Program-made: the position numbers and the translations under genes
In this document: positions 50,138 through 61,400 of the stretch, piece after piece
Numbering within the stretch: position 1 is the first letter of the stretch
How the letters are laid out: each line of letters begins with the position of its first letter
The notes under the pieces: model-generated
Told to the model about the DNA's origin: nothing
The model's input: only the letters and a program-made list of their open reading frames with translations
Database searches by the model: none
From: Closterium sp. NIES-65
Lineage: Eukaryota; Streptophyta; Zygnematophyceae; Desmidiales; Closteriaceae
Direction: 5' to 3'
NCBI GenBank assembly: GCA_948144175.1
Contig: CANXME010002159.1
Span: 248,001-312,000, forward strand
Length of the DNA: 64,000 nt

Positions 50138-52138
50138 ATGACTACCCCGAATGTACTTACCTTCGATACTGAGGGTCGAGCGGTTGACTTCGAGGTCTGG
50201 GTCTATGATCTGCAGCTATTTCTGCAATGCAATTCTAGGGACGGAGTCTCACTGTTCGATCTCATGTCCGGCGTCTCTGTTGCACCTGCTGCCAATGCTC
50301 ACTGTGCTGTTCGCTCGCAACAGACCAAGCGCGATGCTGCTGCCCGACTTGCTGTTCGTAGTCACCTGCCGTCTGCTGAGCGCGCGCACTTTGGCCAATA
50401 CAAGACCGCTAGGACTCTGTACGACGCTGTTGTTGCGCGCTACTCTTCCCCTGCCACTGCTGCCCTTAGCCGCCTCACGCTGTCGTACCTGTTCCCTGAC
50501 ATAGCTGCTTTTGCCACAGTCGCTGACCTCATTACGCACCTCCGCACTAGTGACACCCGCTACCAAACTGCGCTTCCTGCCAAGTTCTGCGCCAAGAACC
50601 CCCCCCCCCTATGTACATCACTCTCTACTACCTCGTCACCCGGCTCCTTGACTCCCTTCGCTTGGTCAGGGACCACTTCCTCTCCCTTTGCCCCACCACG
50701 CTCACCGTTGACCTCCTTGAGGAGCGCCTCCTTGCAGCTGACAAGAGTATAATCGCTGTAGGAGCCTCTCGTGGTGACCCTCGTGCCCCTTTCTTTGAGG
50801 GGTGCTCCCTCGTTCCCCTTTTGCCTTCTGTTGCCTCTGCTGCTGCTGTCGACCTCGTTGGCAACGAGTCGGTCGACGCTGCGTCTGCTCCTAGTGGGAG
50901 GCGCCACAGCGGCAAGAGCAAGGGGGGAGGTGGGGGTGGTGGCGGAGTGGGGGCTTCGGTAGCGGAGGTGGGGGTGGAGGCGGCGGTGGCAGCGGCAGTG
51001 GAGGTGGCGGTGGTGCTGGTCAAAGTGGCGCTATGCAGCGTGGAGGCTTTGGTGGTGGCCACCGCCAGCAGAAGCAGCGTTCTCGTGAGACCCTGTCGCC
51101 CCAGGAGCTTCGTGAGTGGTACGCTGGGCGTTGGAGGTCTGGGGGTGCTGGTCCCTGCGCTTACATTCTCCGCACCGTCGAGCGCAGTGGGGAGACGTGC
51201 GGAGGGCCGCACGCCACGCAGCGCTGTCTTGGTCGCCTGACTGACGCCTGGCGTACACAATTTCCTGATGGCACTGAGATCCCGCGCTAGGGTGATCTGC
51301 TTAAGTCGGGGGTTGCTGTCTTTGATCTTGATTATGATGCTATCCTTGCTGCTATGTATGCTGTGTCTATTAGTGCTGAGGGTGACTGTTACCTGTGTGT
51401 TCCGCCCGACCCGGGCATTGAGGCTGCTGCTCTAGGTGCTGGTCAGTCTGCTGCCCCAGGTACTGGTGAGTCTGCTCTCTAAGGTACCGCGTCGGCTCAG
51501 GCCTTACACACCTTCACCCTTGACTCGGGTGCTTCCCACTCCTCCTTTCGCAACTGCACCACACTCTTGCCGCTCAGTCGGCCAGTGGCAGTCTCTCTGG
51601 CTGACCCCTCCGGGGGTCCGGTCCTTGCACACTCCTCCACGGTCCTGCCGTGTCCGGCGGTCCCGTCTGGCTCTCTGTCTGGCCTCCACCTCCCCTCATT
51701 CTCCACGACCTTGGTGAGTGGAGCTGACCTTCAGGACGCGTGGGTTGAACAGTTCACTCCTGGAGATCAGAGAGTGACCCACTGTTCGTGTACTCGGAGA
51801 GGCCGGCACCTGGCCACGTTCACCTGTCAGCCTGGGTCGAGCCTGTACACTCTGACTACCGTGTCTCCTCCGGTTGCTGAGTTTGGTCAGGTAGCTGCCT
51901 TGGGTCATGTGTTTGCTGCAGCGTCCCGGTCTAGTCCAGGGTGTGCCCCCTCCTCGTGTCGCCTCCTGTCTCACCAGACTCTCCTTGGGCACCACCGCCT
52001 TGGTCACCACTCCCTGCCTCGTCTCTTACGCATGGCCTCCCGTGTCCTTGTTACTTGTCTTCCCCGGTCTCTCCCTCCCCTACCCCCCGGGCCTGCCCCT
52101 ACCTGCGTTCCTTGCGTCGAGGGGCGGCAGCGCGCTGC
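50138..52138 (+). pseudogene. Element F gag-protease region, frameshifted and stopped
   Basis: ATG at 50138 begins Gag (TTPNVLTFDTEGRAVDFEVW). A C-run indel near 50600-50610 shifts the frame relative to G. Another shift occurs in the Gly-rich part (about 50950-51030). The zinc-like C-x13-C-x3-H-x4-C segment (GPCAYILRT..CGGPHATQRC) is at about 51150-51225. Stops: TAG at 51288 (TGG in relatives) and TAA at 51480. Protease FTLDSGASHSSF is near 51515. The frame then stays open through the pre-integrase H-H segment to the C-V-P-C-V-E-G-R motif, where H enters at 52139. Confidence 0.85.
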
Positions 52139-52526
52139 TGTGAGAGTACGACAGCTTATGCCAGCTATGCTTGCTTGCCTCTACTTTATCATGCTATTTC
52201 TAGCATAGGATAATCATATGCATGCATGAATTGCTTGATTTCCTAGGCTAGGTGCTTTCCTATATTTTATTATAGTTATAGCACCGAGCTAGGTTACGTG
52301 CACCGAATTCTGGCTTTTCGGTTGCCACCGAATTGCCTTCTACCGAATTCGGTAAGGATCCGTTCGGGACGCTACGCGGCCCGCGGAACCTTCGCGTAAC
52401 ACCTGGTTACGGGGTTTTGTGTCGAGCCTATATATAGCCTCGTGTTGTACCCAGGTGGACATTCAATTCAATTCAATTCGACTCAATTCTCATTCTCTTT
52501 TCTGAACTCGATCCTAGATCCTCACA
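52139..52526 (+). repeat. 5' LTR of gypsy element H
   Basis: 388 bp, TGTGAGAGTACG.. to ..GATCCTCACA, with a 7-bp terminal inverted match TGTGAGA. A TATATATAG block near 52430 is a plausible TATA element. The element's 3' copy is not in the window. Confidence 0.85.
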
Positions 52527-52956
52527 CTTGGTAATCAGAGCGGGTTTACACGCGAGGTCTTCAACCGCTTAGTTCCGGCCTTTAAAAACCGTGGGGGCGA
52601 CGACGAAAGCGCCGATACGGGTATGTAAAACCAGTTCCGCGCAATTTTTCTAAGTCCTCCTCGATTCGGTTTTCGAACACCCCTCAGATTTACTTGTGGA
52701 AAGGTTGGAGTTTTGACCGTTCGATCGAGTTTCATCTCAACGGCCCAGAGAATTTCGCCCAAAAAAGTTGGAATTTGGAGCGTCGGATCAATTTTCTCCT
52801 CAACGGCCAAGATCGGACGCGAATTTCGCCTAAGGGAGATTTACGCAACCTATAGAATTCGCGCTCGTCGATTCTACAGTCAATTTGACTCGCAGTAAGT
52901 CGACCAGCACCTAGAATTCGATTATTTTTGTCGCGCATCTTCCTGTAAATCACCAA

Positions 52957-53914
52957 ATGGAGGGCCAAGGCGACAACTACGCGACTACGTGCGACATTGC
53001 GAGCCTCCGCACCGACATGGAGCAGACGCAGGCGACGCTTCGTCGACTCGAGGCTTTTCTAACAAGCCAACCAGGGTTCGCCACCGCAGCAGCAGCGACC
53101 ACAGCGGCTGCAGCACCGACATCTAAAGGCAGCAGTGGCGACACCGACATTTCACGGACCAATGGCACCACTGTCGCCGAACCTCGAAGCAGCACGACCG
53201 AGGCTCCCGGAGGCGTTCGATCCAAGCGCGAAGGGATCCGACGTCCGGCGATTCATGGCCACCCTCGAAATTTACTTCGAGGCCATTGGCTGTTCGACCC
53301 CGCAACACGACGCAGCAAGGATTCGGCTCGCAGCGACACTGTTACGTGGACCGGCTCTCGAATGGATTTACTAAACCGACGTAGCCTGCGGGGAGAAAAC
53401 GTGGCAGCAGTTTCGGGCAGATTTAATCGAGCGTTTCGAACCAATTAATACAACCTACATGGCGCGGCAGCAGATACACCGACACAAGCAATACAGTAGT
53501 GTAACACAGTACACGCAGCAGATGGAGTTACTGTTCAACCGCATCACCGACCTGACCGAAGGCGAAAAAATCCAGGCGTACACCGAAGGATTAAAAATGG
53601 AGATTCGGCGGCAGGTGATTGCGGCGAATTACAACAGCTACAGAGACATCGTGCGTGCTGCCGAGCGATACGACGCGCTGACTCGAAGTCAACCCGAAAC
53701 ACGACGCTTCACGCCGAACCGTACATTCGGCACGGAGCGATCGGCACCCCCCACGTTCACCGAACCGATGGATATCGACAAATACGACGCGAAGCAGCAG
53801 CCGACAAAATGCGAATTTTGCGGCGTAGAAGGACATCAGTTTTTGTCGTGCTACAAAATGAAGAAAGCACGTGCGGCACTCCGGGACGGAAACAGTGGAG
53901 CACCCCCGAATTAA
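52957..53914 (+). pseudogene. Element H Gag, frameshifted
   Basis: ATG at 52957 (MEGQGDNYATT) starts a frame with a predicted N-terminal helix (M-E-Q-T-Q-A-T-L-R-R-L-E). Around 53140-53200 the homologous frame shifts by one. It continues through the capsid-like Retrotrans_gag region (F-M-A-T-L-E-I-Y-F.., then W-Q-Q-F-R-A-D-L-I-E-R-F), is cut by TAA at 53372 and ends at 53914. The zinc knuckle CEFCGVEGHQFLSC (CX2CX4HX4C) is near 53812. The stretch 52545-52956 is leader without other features. Confidence 0.8.
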
Positions 53915-56900
53915 AAAAACGGGAATCGCCAGTAGCCGCGGATCGACCTGGCGATCGCGTAAAGATCCGAAAAGCAGGAAAAGGCGACGACGTGGCGACT
54001 TCGGAGCAGGTGAAAAAAGGAGAAAATGATGGCGCGAATTTAAAACGTCACGACCGGCCGGCATCAGGGGAAATCGCCGAGGCGAATGGAGGCTCCGCGA
54101 AAAAAGACTCTGCACCGACCGGGAAACTCCAGCCGAACACCCACGAAAGTAAGAATTTGTTAAAAGTATCCTATAAAGATGCTCTAACGAAGAATATTGC
54201 TTCTCGTGGTTTACAAGCCTTCAAAAAATTCAGTGGAGGTCTAGAGGCCAAGAAAAAGCCTTTAGAAATTATTCAGGTACCTGAGAAGTTGGGCAAAATA
54301 CTACGGAGCGTAGAGAAGGGTCATGCGTTCCGTAGAGTTAATATTCTCTCCCCGCAGCACAGTATTAAGGCTCCCCGTCGCCCATAGGTGAAGCCTACAC
54401 AGCTGCCAAGGCTTAGAGGAGACATCCAGGCTCAGGAAAAATTATACAAGCCTCGGAAAAATCCTCCTACCCCCCAGGTGAAGTTGGAAAGCGCAAAGTC
54501 AGGTATAGGAAAAAGGGAAGGTATTAAGTTCGATGTACCCTATGATCCTATTAACGAGACCCTCTTTGGCTACTCAGCACAGCAGAAACCACTACTCCTC
54601 GAGGTGTTATGCAATGGGCGACGCCTCCAGGCACTGGTGGACAGCGGTGCATCTCACTCGGTGTGTGACTGCGGAGCATTGGAGAAAATTGGAGAGAAGG
54701 CGGAAGAGACCCAGTTTTCAGCAACCATGGTGGACGGTACGAAGCTTCCTATCCACGGCGAAGCATCACTGCAACTGCATATAGGTGCGTTGAGGTGGAA
54801 GCCGAAGCTACCAGTGACCAACATCAAAGGATTAGATTTTATCTTGGGGCGAGATTTCCTGAAGCAGTTCAACCCCGAGATCGATTGGGTCAACAGCAAG
54901 GTGTGCATCTACAACAACGGGAAACGAGTGGAGCTGCGAAGATGGACGGATACAGGGGACATACCTGAAACGACACTGGCACGGTTCGAACAGACGGTGA
55001 ACAAGAGTAACACGTGTTACCTAGCACTGGTTATGGCAGCAGCAGAGGAGGAGAAGCCGAGTTCCGAGCTACCTGCAGCAGTGAAAGAGGTCTTGGAGCA
55101 GTTCAAGGATATAATGCCCAACGACCTACCTGCAGGCGTACCTCCAGCACGCACCCACGAGCACGAGATCGTGGAGGAACCAGGTGCGAAACCCGTCTCA
55201 CGTGCACCATACCGACTGAGTCCGACTGAACTGACAGACATGAAAAAACAGATAGAGTATCTACTGGACAGACAACTGATCCGCCCATCCACCTCTCCCT
55301 ACGGCGCACCAGTTCTCTTCACTCCAAAACCAGACGGCAGTCTACGGATGTGCATCGACTACCGCGCACTGAACAAACAGGCAGTCAAAAACAAATATCC
55401 CATACCGCGCATAGACGACCTACTCGATCAACTGCGTGGAGCAACAGTATTTGCGAAGCTGGACCTACGATCGGGCTACTGGCAGATCAAGATGGCAGAC
55501 AACTCTGTCCACAAAACAGCGTTCCGTACCAGATACGACTCCTATGAATACTTGGTGATGCCGTTCGGACTCTGCAACGCACCAGCAACATTTCAGGCGG
55601 AGATGAATCACATCTTACGACCCCTGCTAGACGAGTGCGTGGTGGTGTACCTGGACAACATTCTCATCTACTCCAAGAACATGAAGGAGCACGTGGAGCA
55701 TCTGCGGAAGGTGTTCGAGATAGTCATAAACTACCCCATTCACGACAAGGAAGCCTTAGCGATAGTCATAACCTTCAAGGCGTGGAGGTGTTACCTAGAG
55801 GGAGCCAAGACTACAGTCTATACTGACCATTGCAGTCTCAAATAACTGAAGTCACAGCCGACACTCTCACGACGACAGGTGCGGTGGATGGACTTCCTGG
55901 AAACTCACTTCCACTACGACATCGTCTACAAGCCCGGGCTACACAACAAGGCAGACGCGTTGAGCCGCCCCGGACATGTAGCAGGCATCCAGCTCGACGG
56001 GATGAACCCTCTGCTCAAGGGTCTATTCCAACATGGGTACTCCGTGGACGCAGAGATTGCTACAGCACAGACCAAGAAGCTATTACAGTGGGAGAAAGAC
56101 TTAGCTATAAGGAAGGGTTCAGGAAAGATTTGGGTACCGAATTACGCCTCGCTACGGTAGATCCTATTGGAGGAGTTTCACGACGTACCTTACGCGGGAC
56201 ATTTCGGGAGCAACAAGACGTTAGCAGGGATAGCGAAGTATTACTACTGGCCCGGGATGGGAGCAGACGTGCAGCAGTTCGTCACCTCTTGCGACACGTG
56301 CCAGCGGATGAAGAGCAGCAAGCAGAAAAAAGCAGGGTTACTTCAGCCTCTACCCGTACCGGAGCAGCCATGGCAGGTCGTTAGCCTCGACTTCGTCACA
56401 GGGCTTCCTTCGACCTCACGAGGACATGATTCCATCCTCGTGGTGAGCGATAAGTTCTCCAAAATGGGTCACTTCATACTGACCAACGCCACAGCTACAA
56501 CTGAAGCAACAGCTCGACTCTTCTTCGACCGCATCATCACCATCCACGGCATCCCCGCTACACTCATCTCAGACAGAGACCCCAAATTCACCAGCAAGTT
56601 CTGGAAGGAGCTCATGGGATTATTGGGGACCAAACTTGCAATGTCTTCAGCATACCACCCCCAGACTGACGGACAGACAGAGCGACTCAATCAAGTGGTT
56701 GAACAGTTACTGCGCACAGCTTGCAAGGACGACGTCAGCCACTGGGACACACGAATACCAACCCTAGAGTTTGCTTACAACAACGCATCACATGCGGCCA
56801 CAGGGGAAACTCCTTTCTTCCTGTGTTACGGACGGGAACCACTCACACCACAGCAGCCAACTACACCGGCACACGTCCAAGCCGCACATGACTTCGTCAC

Positions 56901-57271
56901 CACCATGCAGCAACTATGGGAGAAGACTGAGCGACGTCTCACCACGATGCAGAACTCCCAGAAGCAGTATGCCGATCGACAGCGACGTGACCACTCAGTA
57001 GCAGTTGGAGATCAGGTGCTTCTTGACACGTGCAACTTGAACCTGTCTCACCTTCCATCCAAACTCCGGCCTCGCTTTTGTGGTCCTTTTCTCGTTGAGG
57101 CACAGGTGACACCAGTTACATTCCGCTTGCGCTTACCAGATACATGGAAGCTTCACAACGCTTTTCATGTCCAGCTACTGAAGCCCTACAAGGACCCCAA
57201 CCAACAGTTCCAGGGACGGCAACTACTGCCACCACCACCTGTTCTCATACAGGATGAACCCGAGTACGAGA
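53915..57271 (+). pseudogene. Element H Pol: protease, RT (deleted, YLDN), RNase H, integrase
   Basis: The frame is continuous with stops at 54385 (TAG), 55843 (TAA, where relatives have Tyr) and 56158 (TAG). Protease VDSGASHS is near 54640. RT has the [21 protein letters not shown] and [13 protein letters not shown] blocks. Its catalytic box reads YLDNILIY (near 55650): the second Asp of Y-x-D-D is Asn. The frame then jumps from H-L-R-K-V-F-E straight to [11 protein letters not shown], so the RT thumb and the start of RNase H (about 150 codons in the family) are gone. Integrase: H-H/C-D-T-C zinc region (near 56270), SLDFVTGLP, ISDRDPKFTS, QTERLNQVVEQ. The frame ends at 57271 before any chromodomain. 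Confidence 0.88.
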
Positions 57272-57407
57272 TGTCAGAACATATATATAGCTTATACTAT
57301 TGTGTAGGCTGTAGTGGGGTATCCCATAGGGGGTACAACCAGTTAGGGTTTCCTATTTGTACTCACTTCATTCATAGTTCATTCATTTTCTCGTTCTATT
57401 CTCAACA
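57272..57407 (+). repeat. 5' LTR of element G
   Basis: 136 bp, TGTCAGAACATATATATAGC.. to ..CTATTCTCAACA, very similar to the LTR of B. Primer site TGGTATCGAGCAGG follows. Confidence 0.9.
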
Positions 57408-57472
57408 TGGTATCGAGCAGGTTCCCCCGTGGGAGCTGTGCTTAGGGCCCACCACCTTTAAACTTTTTTTCT

Positions 57473-57492
57473 GCCCGGAGCGCGCTCCGGGC
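57473..57492 (+). other. 20-bp perfect palindrome in leader of element G
   Basis: GCCCGGAGCGCGCTCCGGGC reads the same on both strands. It lies 50 bases after the primer site and between T-runs. Comparable hairpins occur at the same place in A, C and F. Confidence 0.85.
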
Positions 57493-57519
57493 CCTCGCTT
57501 TCACCTTTTTTTTCGGCCT

Positions 57520-58193
57520 GCCCTGCGGCCCCTAGCCGCCCACGCGCTGCCCGTTCAGGCCCCTAGCCGCCCGCGCGCGCCTGTCCCGGCCCCCAGCCAC
57601 CCACGCGCCGCCCGTTCAGGCCCTTAGCCGCCCGCGCGCGCCCGTTCAGGCCCCTAGCCGCCCACGCGCCGCCCGTCCCGGCCCTTAGCCGCCCGCGCGC
57701 CGCCTGTCCTGGCCCCTTAGCCGCCCGCTTGCCGCCCGTCCCGGCCCCTCGACGCCCGCGCGCCGCCGTCCCGGCCCCTAGCCGCCCGCTGGCCGCCCGT
57801 CCCGGCCTCTCGACGCCCGCGCGCCGCCCGTCCCGGCCCCTGATCGCCCGCGCGCCGCCCGTCACGGCCCCTAGCCACCTGCTGGCCGCCCGTCCCGGCC
57901 CCTAGCCGCCCGCTGGCCGCCCGTCCTGGCCCCTCGACGCCAGCGCGCCGCCGTCCCGGCCCCTAGCCGCCCGCTGGCCGCCCGTCCCGGCCCCTCGACG
58001 CCCGCTGGCCGCCCGTCCCGGCCCCTCGACGCCCGCGCGCCGCTGCCCCGGCCCCTAGCCGCCCGCTGGCCGCCCGTCCCGGCCTCTCGACGCCCGCGCG
58101 CAGCCCGTCCAGGCCCCTGATCGCCCGTGCGCCGCTCGTCCCAGCCCCGGGCCGCCCTGTGTCGCTGACAGCCCGAGCCGCCCGAGCCGCCCG

Positions 58194-58228
<35 letters not shown>

Positions 58229-58300
58229 GAGCCGCCCTCGCCGCCCTCGCCGCCCGAGCCGCCTGCACCGCCTGAGGAGCCGAGCCGCTAGTCTTGCGGA
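57520..58300 (+). repeat. Leader minisatellites of element G
   Basis: Units of about 30 bp such as GGCCCCTAGCCGCCCGCTGG followed by CCGCCCGTCC repeat from 57520 to 58130; 9-bp GCCGCCCGA/GCCGCCCTC units run 58170-58270. The unit sequences differ from those of A, C and F although the position is the same. Confidence 0.85.
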
Positions 58301-58401
58301 GCTGCTGTTGCTGCTGAGCCGGTTGAGCTGCTGTGTAGCTGTACTGCTGTGCTACTGCGCTGCCCGACCCGTCTTGTCTGGTGAGACCTTCTACTGCTGT
58401 C

Positions 58402-61400
58402 ATGGCTACCCCTAGTGTCCTAGCTTTTGACGCTGAGGGTCGCGCCATTGACTTTGAGGTCTGGGTCGACGACCTGCAGCTGTTCTTACAGTGCGACAGA
58501 GCAGACGGCCTTTCTCTCTTTGACCTCACTTCTGGTGCCTCTCCTGCCCCTGCTGCTGATGCTGATCCCACTGTGCGCTCTCAGTGGGCCACCCGCGATG
58601 CTGCTGCACGTCTTGCTGTGCGTCGCCACCTCCCTACCTCTGAGCGCGCGCACTTTAGTCAGTACAAGAGTGCTCAGACCTTGTACGACGCTGTAGTCGC
58701 GCGCTACTCCTCCCCTGCCACTGCTGCACTGAGCCGCCTCATGCTTCCCTACCTCTTTCCTGACCTCTCTGCCTTTCCCACTGTCGCTGACCTCATTACG
58801 CACCTCCGCACTAGTGACACTCGCTACCGCGCCGCCCTTCCTGCTGAGTTCTGCGCCAACAACCCCCCCCCCATGTACATCACTCTCTACTACGTAGTCG
58901 CGCGCCTCCCTGACTCTCTTCGCGTAGTCAGGGACCACTTTCTCGCGGTCTGTCCCACCACCCTCACCGTCGACATCCTCGAGAAGGCCCTCCTCGCGGC
59001 GGAGAAGAGCATCGTCGCTGTAGGAGCTTCTCGTGGTGACCCTCGCACCCCCATCTCTGAGGGGTGCTCTCCTTCCCCCCTCCTGCCCTCTGTTGCCTCT
59101 GCTGCTGCTGCCGACCTGCTTGGTCTCGAGTCGGTTGGCGCGGCGTCTGCCCCTAGTGGGAGACGCCGCTATGGCAAGGGCAAGGGGGGCAAGGGCGCGG
59201 GTGGAGCTGGAGGGGGCGGTGGAGGTGGCGGTGGAGGCGGCGGAGGGAGTGGGGGTGGCGGCGGGAGTGGTGGAGGGGGTGGTGGTGGTAGTGGTGGCAG
59301 CGGCGGAGGAGGCGGCAGTGGTGGCAGCAGCGGTGGTGGTGGCAGCAGTGGTGGCGGTGACGGTGGGGGAGGCGGCGGCGGAGGAGGCGGTGGTGGCGGA
59401 GGAGGTGGAGCTGGTCGGGGCGGTACCCAGCAGCGGAGCGGCGGTGGTGGTGGTCAGCGCTCGCAGCAGCAGCAGCAGCAGCGTTCGCGCGACATCCCTC
59501 CGCCCCAGCAGCTCCGTGAGTGGTACACTCGACGTCAGCGGGGTGGGGGGACTGGTCCTTGTACCTACGTCCTTCGCTCCGGCGACCGCGCGGGTGAGCA
59601 GTGTGGGGGTGCCCACCCCACCCAGCGCTGCTTTGGCCGCCTGACGGACGCTTGGCGTCAGCAGTTCCCTGGGGCTAGTGAGATCCCTCGCTGGGATGAG
59701 CTTCTTAGGACTGGTGTAGCGATCTTTGATCTGGATTTTGATGCTATCCTTGCTGCTATGTATGTTGTGACTACTAGTGAGGAGGGTGACTGTTACCGGT
59801 GTTTCCCGCCCGACCCGGGCATTGGTACTGCTGCGCTAGGTGCTTGTGAGGCTGCTGCTCTAGGTGCCAGTGCGTCTGCGCTCTCAGGTGCTGGTGAGAC
59901 TGCGCTCTCAGGTACTGCGTCGCCTTCGTCCTCCCTCACTTTCACACTTGACTCCGGGGCTTCTCGCTCCTTCTTTCGAGACCGCACCACCCTCACGCCG
60001 CTTGGCCGGCCGGTTGTGGTCTCCCTGGCTGACCCCTCTGGGGGTCCTGTCCTCTCTCACTTCTCCACTGTCCTCCCGTGTCCGGCTGCCCCCTTGGGCA
60101 CCCTGTCTGGTCTGTACCTTCCCTCGTTCTCGACGAACTTGGTGAGTGGTGCGGACCTACAGGATGTGGGGGTTCACCAGTTCACTCCTGCGAGTCAGCG
60201 GGTGACCCACTGCACGGACGCACGCACAGGCCGGCACCTGGCCACGTTCTCGCGTCAGCCGGGGTCGAGCCTCTACACCCTGACCACTACGTCTCCTCCT
60301 GTCTCTGCGTCTGGTCAGGTAGCTGCGTCAGGTCAGGTGTTTGCTGCTGCGTCCCGGTCAGGTCCTGAGTCTGCCCCCTGTTCGTGTCGCCTCCTGTCTC
60401 ACGAGACTCTCCTGTGGCACCACCGTCTGGGCCACCCCTCCCTGCCCCATCTTCGGAGCATGGCTTCCCGTGTCCTTGTCTCTGGTCTTCCCCAGTCTCT
60501 CCCTCCCCTTCCTTCCGGGCCAGGACCTTCCTGTGTTCCCTGTGTTGAGGGGCGCCTCTGGGCTGCTCCTCACTCCTCCCAGTTCCCCCCGACAGAGGCT
60601 CCTCTGCAGACGCTTCACATGGACGTGTGGGGCCCAGCCCCCGTCCGTGGGCAGGGTCACGAGCGCTACTTCCTGTTGGTTGTTGACGACTACTCGCGTT
60701 ACACCACAGTCCTCCCCTTGCGCAGCAAGGGTGCTGTCACTGAGGTGCTGATCGACTGGATCCGCGAGGCTCGTCTCCAGCTCAGGAGGAGCTTCGGCTC
60801 GGACTTTCCTGTTCTGCGTCTGCACTCGGACAGAGGCGGGGAGTTCTCCTCTCGCCTTCTGCGAGACTACTGTCGTGCACGGGGGATCCGCCAGACCTTC
60901 ACGCTTTCAGACTCTCCACAGCAAAATGGGATTGCTGAGCGCCGCATTGGCATGGTCATGGATGTCGCTCGTACGTCCATGATGCATGCGGCTGCCCCCC
61001 ATTTTCTGTGGCCGTTTGCGGTGAGGTACGCGGCGCATCAGCTCAACCTTCACCCCAGGGTCTCTCCGCCTGCGATGTCCCCAGTATTACTGTGGACGGG
61101 GAAGGTCGGCGATGCGTCTACGTTCCGTGTCTGGGGATCTCGGGCGTTTGTCCGCGACTTGTCTGCGGACAAGCTGTCCCCTCGTGCTGCTCCCTGTGTC
61201 TTCCTTGGCTTCCCCCCTGACGCTCCAGGGTGGCAGTTCTACCACCCCTCCTCTCGTCGTGTTCTGTCCTCCCAGGACGTCACGTTCGACAAGTCAGTCC
61301 CCTTCTACCGCCTCTTCCCCTACCGCACTCCTTCCCTTCCCCCACCACCGGACTTCCTTGTGCCGGTTTCCCCCCCGGTTGACCCCCCCCCCCCTCAGGT

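Larger units (their letters stand above)
49212..52138 (+). mobile_element. Copia element F, 5' part, split by gypsy element H
   Basis: A plus-strand member of the A/B/G family: 5' LTR (49212-49344), primer site (49345-49356, TGGTATAGAGCG), GC-rich leader, gag and protease, up to the pre-integrase segment. H enters at 52139. The rest of F should lie beyond the window, after H and G. Confidence 0.85.
52139..57271 (+). mobile_element. Ty3/gypsy element H, 3' end missing (split by element G)
   Basis: 5' LTR of 388 bp (52139-52526), primer site TGGTAATCAGAGCGGG two bases further on (52529-52544), leader, gag with zinc knuckle, and pol in gypsy order (protease, RT, RNase H, integrase). It is inserted in element F and interrupted by the LTR of G at 57272, just after integrase. 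Stops, frameshifts and an RT deletion make it inactive. Confidence 0.92.

Noticed and set aside
49604-50141. Several 80-160-codon frames around the start of element F
   Set aside because: They are in the GC-rich leader upstream of the true gag ATG at 50138.
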